Positions 58,961-64,000 of a stretch of DNA of 64,000 nucleotides are shown here, piece by piece. Under the pieces are notes generated by a model. The model made no database searches. It was given only the letters and a program-made list of their open reading frames with translations, and was not told the DNA's origin. Both the position numbers and the translations under genes were made by a program. How positions within the stretch are numbered: position 1 is the stretch's first letter; every line of letters starts with the position of its first letter. Where the stretch lies: positions 12,928,092 through 12,992,091 of the forward strand of contig CM059623.1 of the NCBI GenBank assembly GCA_030435675.1. The letters run 5' to 3'. This DNA is from Steinernema hermaphroditum. Its lineage: Eukaryota; Nematoda; Chromadorea; Rhabditida; Steinernematidae.

Positions 58961-59564
58961 AAAGAAACGAACCTTTTCTTTGAGTTCCACGTTATAAATC
59001 CGGCCGGCCGAAACTTTGGCTCCTCTATGGCGAAAGGCACCATTGCAAAAACGTTGCTGATAGAATCAATTTTATGCATTTCTCCCTTATACAATGAATA
59101 ATCGGTGGTGCCTAATGCATAGAGGCATTGAATCGGCCTAATCTGAACTGTATTTGTGGCCCATTGTGAAAGTGCTTTACATAAAGATACCCATTCTCTT
59201 TCAACTAGTCATTAAATATTTCTTACTTGTTATCCATGTGAAAACGACATCATGTTTTTTCTTGTCATAATTTCTTGTAACCTCAAAAGCGAATTCATCC
59301 CGTTGAAACGATCTCCCGATCTCTTGCACCCAGTGTTTCCTGAGAAAGTATCTGATTATTACGCCGACTATTGTCTTTTCGTTTTCTTTTTTTCTTGTGC
59401 CTGCACTTTTTTTTCTTGTGCCGGCGGAAAAACGGCGACTCCGTTCCACAAAAAAAAGAGACGACAAAGAAACTGGGTTAACATTTGAAGGGAGTAAAAA
59501 TGAGAGGATTGACTTTAAAAGAAGATGCCAGTCAGACGAGAAGTCACAGTCAGCTTTCTCAACA

Positions 59565-60358
59565 ATGAAGACCTTCGCCTTCGTCTTGCTCCTCGTCGGT
59601 GCCTGCCAGGCCTGCGCTCCGCTTACCGACCCTTCTATAAGTAAGCATTTACTGCTTCATTTTTTCGTAATGTGATTGTTTTAGTGAAGCCAGATAAAAA
59701 ACCAGAGCCCACCATCGTAGAACGAATCCAGTCCGTGAACGAGGAGAAAACCGTCATTAACAGAGAACTGGTCGAAATCGGCGACGACATTACCGCGAAA
59801 CTGGACGAGAAAAAAGGATTGCAGAGACCATATGAGAAAGCTCTGAGGAACATTATGCTGGCAGAGACGCGGATCGAGAAGCACAATACCGCCGTTGTGG
59901 TTGAGAAAAAGTGGAATGACATCTTGCAGGAGAATCACGAGATCCTTCAAAACTCGGATCATCAAATGCAACAGGACGAAAGGCAAAGAATCTCAGATGA
60001 AATATATGCAGCGATAAATAGGGGAGCCTCCGAAGAGGAGAAGAATGCTCTTTATGACCGCTTAAGAACGGTCGACTACCGGATTAGGGAAATCACTGAC
60101 GAGCACCGACCTTTCTTGCTGAGGTTCGATAAGGTTTTTAAAGAACACGATAAGGTGATGGGAGACTTAATGTCTCCCGAGCTGCATGCCACTGTCCAAA
60201 ACCAGGTGAAAGCTCATCAACACGCGATCGACGAGTACAAGAAGAAGGAAGTTGAACTGGAGACACTGATCAACATGAAGAAGGAGCTGTCGCAAAAACT
60301 GAAGGACTTGAACAAGGAACTCCTGGATTTAGAAGCGAAGAAAAAAGCGAAGAACTAG
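59565..60358 (+). CDS. Secreted coiled-coil protein of the CAP-motif family (249 residues), tandem copy 1
   Basis: Two exons (59565-59640, 59685-60358) with a 44-base phase-1 intron. Exon 1 is a signal peptide (MKTFAFVLLLVGACQA) plus CAPLTDPSI. Exon 2 is a single ~224-residue coiled coil, rich in Lys/Glu with regular heptads, ending LLDLEAKKKAKN. One cysteine remains after signal cleavage (CAP). There is an upstream in-frame stop and an AATAAA at ~60416. The promoter region up to ~58970 is shared with the copy at 61432. The middle third (VEKKWNDILQENHEIL ... KEHDKVM) differs strongly from that copy although both ends are nearly identical. Role unknown; export from the cell is well supported. 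Confidence 0.92.
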
Positions 60359-60475
60359 TTGACTGATCGTTGTCGTTTGTTTGTACAAATTGTTAAATTC
60401 ACTATGTTATTCCAAAAATAAAATTAACTATTGTCTCTTTATCTACACATAAAATGAGGCTAGATCTGGGCATCT

Positions 60476-61431
60476 CCTAATGGATTCTCTATTCGCGCAA
60501 AGCACACTTAAATACAGATTATTTGAAAATCCAAAAAGAACATTCTTTTTAACTCCGTGTGCAGAAGCCAAACAATGGACAGCTTATCCAAGAAACGTAT
60601 TCAAAGTAATGAGTGCTGAACCGAAAAGTAAAAAAGCATCTGAGAGTCTTCTCCTCGCTATACTACACTCAGTTATTACTGGTGTGCCTTTAAGACAGTA
60701 GCACATAAGCTACTCAGGCAACGTACTAACGTTCATAACGTCACTTTTCTACCAACTGCGAACCTGACCCTTTCTTTCTGTTAGGCGTTATAAACTACCC
60801 ACGACTGTGTGTCCTCTATGTGTTCAAGGCCCTGTACGCGGCAAGACACCAGTGGACTATTTCGGCGAGTGGCCTAAGCATCGAAGCCATGCGGGCGACA
60901 AAATTGTTGCTGGTAGAATCGTTTTTATACAATTCTCAACAAGTAAATAAATGCATGGTCTGGTGGTGTCGAATGCATACTGACACATTGCCTCACTCTG
61001 TCCCTGTGGCTTACAGCGAAAGCGCTTCACTCTGAATCGGTCGGGGTCCCTTCAACGCCGGCCCAGATACTCATCTATTTAAACTAGTCAATAAATATTT
61101 CTCATTAGTTAAGGATGTGAAAACGACATCATCCTTTTGTCATAATTTCTTGTCACATCAACAACAAATTCATCTCGTTGACACGATCTCCCGATCTCTT
61201 GCACCCAGTGTTCCCTGAGAAAGTATCTGATTATTACACCGACTATTGTCTTTTCGTTTTCTTTTTTTTTTTCTTGTGCCTGCACTCCGGCGGAAAAACG
61301 GCGACTCCGTTCCACAAAAAAAAAGAGACAACAAAGAAACTGGGTTAACGCTTGAAGGAAGTAAAAATGAAAGAATGGACTTTAAAAGAAGCTGCTGGTC
61401 AGAGGAGAAGTCACAGTCAGCTTTCTCAACA
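60476..61431. other. Spacer and promoter of second tandem unit
   Basis: Corresponds to 58520-59564 of unit 1 minus the transposase insertion. A pyrimidine-rich stretch and a TTCCACAAAAAAAA run precede the start codon of the second gene, as in unit 1. Confidence 0.5.
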
Positions 61432-62223
61432 ATGAAGACCTTCGCCTTCGTCTTGCTCCTCGTCGGTGCCTGCCAAGCCTGCGCTCCGCTTACCGACCCT
61501 TCTATAAGTAAGCATTTACTGCTTCATTTTTTTCATAATGTGATTGTTTTAGTAAAGCCAGATAAAAAACCAGAGCCCACCATCGTAGAACGAATCCAGT
61601 CCGTGAGCGAGGAGAAAACCGTCATTAACAGAGAACTGGTCGAAATCGGCGACGACATTACCGCGAAACTGGACGAGAAAAAGAAGCTACAGGGACCGTA
61701 CGAGAAAGCTCTGAAGAACACGGCGAAAATTGCGGTGGCAGAGACGCAGATCGAGAAGCACAACACTGCTGTTGTGGTTGAGAAAAAGTGGAAGGACGCC
61801 AAGAAGGAGGGTGACGAGGCCGCTCAAAAGTCAGGCAATCAAATCCACGTGAACGAAAGGATGAGACTCGAAAATGAAAAGAGAAATGCGCAGACAGACG
61901 AAGAGAAGGATCGCCTGTCTGAGCTCCTACGAATGGTCAACGAGCGGCTTCAGGAAATCAGTGAAAACCATCGATCTCTCTTGGAGAAATGGTACAAGAT
62001 TGACGCTGAGCACCAAATGGTGAAGGATGACTTGATACCTCTCGAGCAGTATGCCACTCTCCAAAGCCAGGTGAAAGCTCATCATCATGCGATCGACGAG
62101 TACAAGAAGAAGGAAGTTGAACTGGAGACACTGATCAACATGAAGAAGGAGCTGTCGCAAAAACTGAAGGACTTGAACAAGGAACTCCTGGATTTAGAAG
62201 CGAAGAAAAAAGCGAAGAACTAG
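61432..62223 (+). CDS. Secreted coiled-coil protein of the CAP-motif family (248 residues), tandem copy 2
   Basis: Exons 61432-61507 and 61553-62223 with the same phase-1 intron as copy 1. The signal peptide and CAPLTDPSI are identical to copy 1 (one silent-type difference in exon 1), followed by IKPDKKPEPTIVERIQSVSEEK. The central part is distinct (VAETQIEKHN, KDAKKEGDEAAQKSGNQ, KWYKIDAEHQMVKDDL), while the last ~60 residues (AIDEYKKKEVELETL ... AKKKAKN) and the 3'UTR are the same. No cysteine apart from CAP after the signal. The pair looks functional, since both frames are open despite divergence. Family not recognised. Confidence 0.92.
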   Translation: MKTFAFVLLLVGACQACAPLTDPSISKHLLLHFFHNVIVLVKPDKKPEPTIVERIQSVSEEKTVINRELVEIGDDITAKLDEKKKLQGPYEKALKNTAKIAVAETQIEKHNTAVVVEKKWKDAKKEGDEAAQKSGNQIHVNERMRLENEKRNAQTDEEKDRLSELLRMVNERLQEISENHRSLLEKWYKIDAEHQMVKDDLIPLEQYATLQSQVKAHHHAIDEYKKKEVELETLINMKKELSQKLKDLNKELLDLEAKKKAKN

Positions 62224-62335
62224 TTGACTGATCGTTGTCGTTTGTTTGTACAAATTGTTAAATTTACTATGTTATTCCAAAAATAAAATTAACTATTGTC
62301 TCTTTATCTACACATATAATGAGGCTAGATCGCTT

Positions 62336-63184
62336 AATCGATATTCCTCGGCTCCTTTGCTGAGTACGTAGCACAGAATAGCTTGCCAAGAAGACCGTCA
62401 CCACTGCTTGACTCCTCCCACGCGGCCACGCACCGTTCAAACTGTTGCCTCGATGATAGTTTTGCCACTTTACTATTGAATGTGTTCTCGAAAATGGCTT
62501 TCTAGACTTATGTGCCTGAGATAGTTTTGATCGAATTTTTCAATGGCTGCATTAGCGTTGTCTAAGATAGGCGCTTGATGAATATAGATTTTTTGATTAT
62601 GGCTTTGGTTTTGAACGGTTCTCAAGTTTGCATGCATTCGAACTTTTCATCTTGATGTTCTTTTTGGGCCATCCTGTACGTTTCAGTGGATGTACTTGAA
62701 CCTTCAATACAGAATATGGTTGGTCATCCCACATTTTGGCCATCTCCCGTTTGCTCCATTAATCAATGTCGCGGTTGACGTTAACAAAAAAAATTGATGT
62801 CTAGAGCGAATCAGCAAGAACGCTTTCCAAACAAAATGGAATTAGGTCAGTTGCAGGATGGGTTCGGTGGTGAGTAGTCGTTATATGATGTCATCGCAAT
62901 TGCAGTTAGGACATGCATATGTATGTCTTCTATTTGCGTTTCACTGCTGTGGTGTCTCTGGTGTCCATGCAATCGCTTAAGCTTCAGGGCACAGAAATAG
63001 TTTTTTTCCCACTTACCGATCTTTAAGAGACGCGACAGATTTATCATTGCTTTGGTTTATTGCATTGAAAATGCGTCAAAATTTTAAGGAAACGTGAAGA
63101 TGACAGTCACTTTGTCGCCGAGCTTGCCTAAAACTGCGAGATACGTATGTATTCTGCTTCCCAAATGGTTAATTTTAAGGTACG
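62336..63184. other. Intergenic
   Basis: No gene or clear repeat recognised between the tandem duplication and the repeat at 63185. Confidence 0.35.
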
Positions 63185-63365
63185 CTGCTGCAGAAGAAGA
63201 TGTGAGCTCCGTAGCTGCTCTCCTGCCCCAAACGTCGCGAGAAGGATATGTCTCGACGATGTCCACGTGGCCACCAAACGACCAGACTGCAACGCCGAAC
63301 CAGGGATGAAGTGAGCTGCAAGACACATTCTCTGTTTGTTTGAAATTTTGTATTGTCCAGAGATG
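63185..63365 (+). repeat. Fragment of dispersed retroposon-like repeat
   Basis: GCAGAAGAAGATGTGAGCTC near the left, and GCCGAACCAGGGATGAAG, then ACATTCTCTGTTTGTTTG near the right, follow the block order of 48700-48905. The 3' end is lost at ~63360. Confidence 0.6.
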
Positions 63366-63627
63366 ACAAGTGTCTCTGTTGAGAGCTACAGAAATTCTAG
63401 ATAGAAATTTATTTATAGAGCAGTGAGTTTATGATCGCTTATCATTGCGCTTATCGCAACCGAAAATCATTGCGCAACTGATCGGATTGTCTGTCTCCGA
63501 TGCATGAGAGAAATTACACACTAGTTGCTTCCACAGAACGACAAGACAAAGAAAGTGGGTGACCCAAAGAAGAAGGAACGAAATAAGTGTGCTCTTAAAT
63601 GAAGTAGGTTCAAGTAGTTACGCAACG

Positions 63628-64000
63628 ATGAAGGCTCTGGCTTTCTACTTTTTGATATTGCTCGCGACGTGTCATGGCTGCGCTCCAATGGCCAATCCGG
63701 ACTTATGTAAGTGCGAGTTTGTTGATTTCACAAGCGATTCTGTGGAACATTTAGCTAATTCAAAGGACGCTAGGCTCACACTTGATCAGCGAATTGAAGG
63801 GCTTTCCGGAAAGAGGTCGCTGCTATCGAATCAAATCCTGGAAGCTGGGATTGTCATCGACTTGAAGCGAAACGAGTTGCGACGACTGGAACCTGCATAC
63901 CTCTACGCAAGCACTGAGGGCGCCAATGTCTTGAAGGCTGAAGAAGAGGTGCTCAACAAGCACGTATCTGCGGCGAAACTCAGAGCACAAGTTGAGCAGG
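63628..64000 (+). CDS. Secreted coiled-coil protein of the CAP-motif family, cut by window end
   Basis: Exon 1 (63628-63706, 79 bases, the same length as in the gene at 50447) encodes signal peptide MKALAFYFLILLATCHG and CAPMANPDL. A 48-base phase-1 intron leads to exon 2 from 63755, which starts SNSKDARLTLDQRIEGL and is open to the last base. The CAPxANPDxSN junction motif is closer to the gene at 50447 (CAPIANPDISN) than to the two tandem copies, so this may be another long, multi-module member. The visible ~82 residues of exon 2 are helical with leucine heptads and have no cysteine. Confidence 0.88.
   Translation, partial: MKALAFYFLILLATCHGCAPMANPDLCKCEFVDFTSDSVEHLANSKDARLTLDQRIEGLSGKRSLLSNQILEAGIVIDLKRNELRRLEPAYLYASTEGANVLKAEEEVLNKHVSAAKLRAQVEQ

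Larger units (their letters stand above)
58520..62335 (+). repeat. Tandem duplication of ~1.9-kb units carrying the two CAP-motif genes
   Basis: Unit 1 (~58520-60475) and unit 2 (~60490-62335) align from upstream flank (GCACAAAGCACAATTAAATACAGA / GCGCAAAGCACACTTAAATACAGA) through promoter (ATGTGAAAACGACATCAT), gene and 3'UTR (TGACTGATCGTTGTCGTTTG; AAATAAAATTAACTATTG). The repeated start-to-start distance is 1867 bases. Unit 1 has extra sequence at ~58750-58960 (transposase relic), explaining its greater length. Confidence 0.85.

Noticed and set aside
1..64000. CRISPR arrays, bacterial operons, rRNA or spliced-leader genes
   Set aside because: None seen; no regularly spaced direct repeats, and the gene structure is eukaryotic throughout.

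Overview
This is a piece of a nematode nuclear genome. Genes have many small introns (mostly 40-55 bases, GT...TTTCAG or TTTTAG). Gene content is nematode-like: an unc-51/ATG1 autophagy kinase, a CUB-like secreted protein, Tc3-, mariner- and RTE-type transposons, and a large set of divergent phosphatase-like genes typical of the phylum. Base composition and intron size would fit a rhabditid/tylenchine (Steinernema-like) worm, but the species cannot be named from the sequence. Intron junctions below were placed by hand from reading frame, splice consensus and, where possible, paralogue comparison. For most multi-exon models every junction keeps phase, which is the main reason for confidence.

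Left part (1-12 kb): an antisense RTE retrotransposon end; two tandem paralogues of an unrecognised membrane protein (797-2651 and 3239-4943), of which the first has a BTBD9-type F5/8C (discoidin-like) domain as its tail while the second has an unrelated polar tail; a BTBD9-like gene reduced to its two F5/8C domains (5363-6479); a Golgi beta-1,4-galactosyltransferase (7656-8889); and a PP1-like gene in which every catalytic motif of the phosphatase is destroyed (9808-12032). The latter converges on unc-51 (12377-16891, minus strand).

Middle part (17-43 kb): mostly non-coding DNA with transposon relics. The supported genes are a 242-residue orphan (25355-26163, minus) and a second ATG1/ULK-family kinase (29925-32337, minus). 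Next to the kinase lies an inverted, broken copy of part of its own coding sequence (28956-29280). A complete 1.6-kb Tc3-type element with ~610-base terminal inverted repeats sits at 37584-39191.

Right part (43-64 kb): a CUB-like secreted protein, RTE reverse-transcriptase remnants, a small one-pass membrane protein, a Harbinger-type MITE, an intact mariner transposase, many copies of a retroposon-like dispersed repeat, and a cluster of four genes for secreted, almost pure coiled-coil proteins. These four share a signal peptide ending in a Cys-Ala-Pro motif with a single mature cysteine (50447-52477, 59565-60358, 61432-62223 and 63628 to the window end). I do not recognise this family; it is the best candidate here for an undescribed system. 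Two members are a recent tandem duplication whose ends are nearly identical and whose middle has diverged, and the largest member is built of three ~200-residue modules on separate exons.
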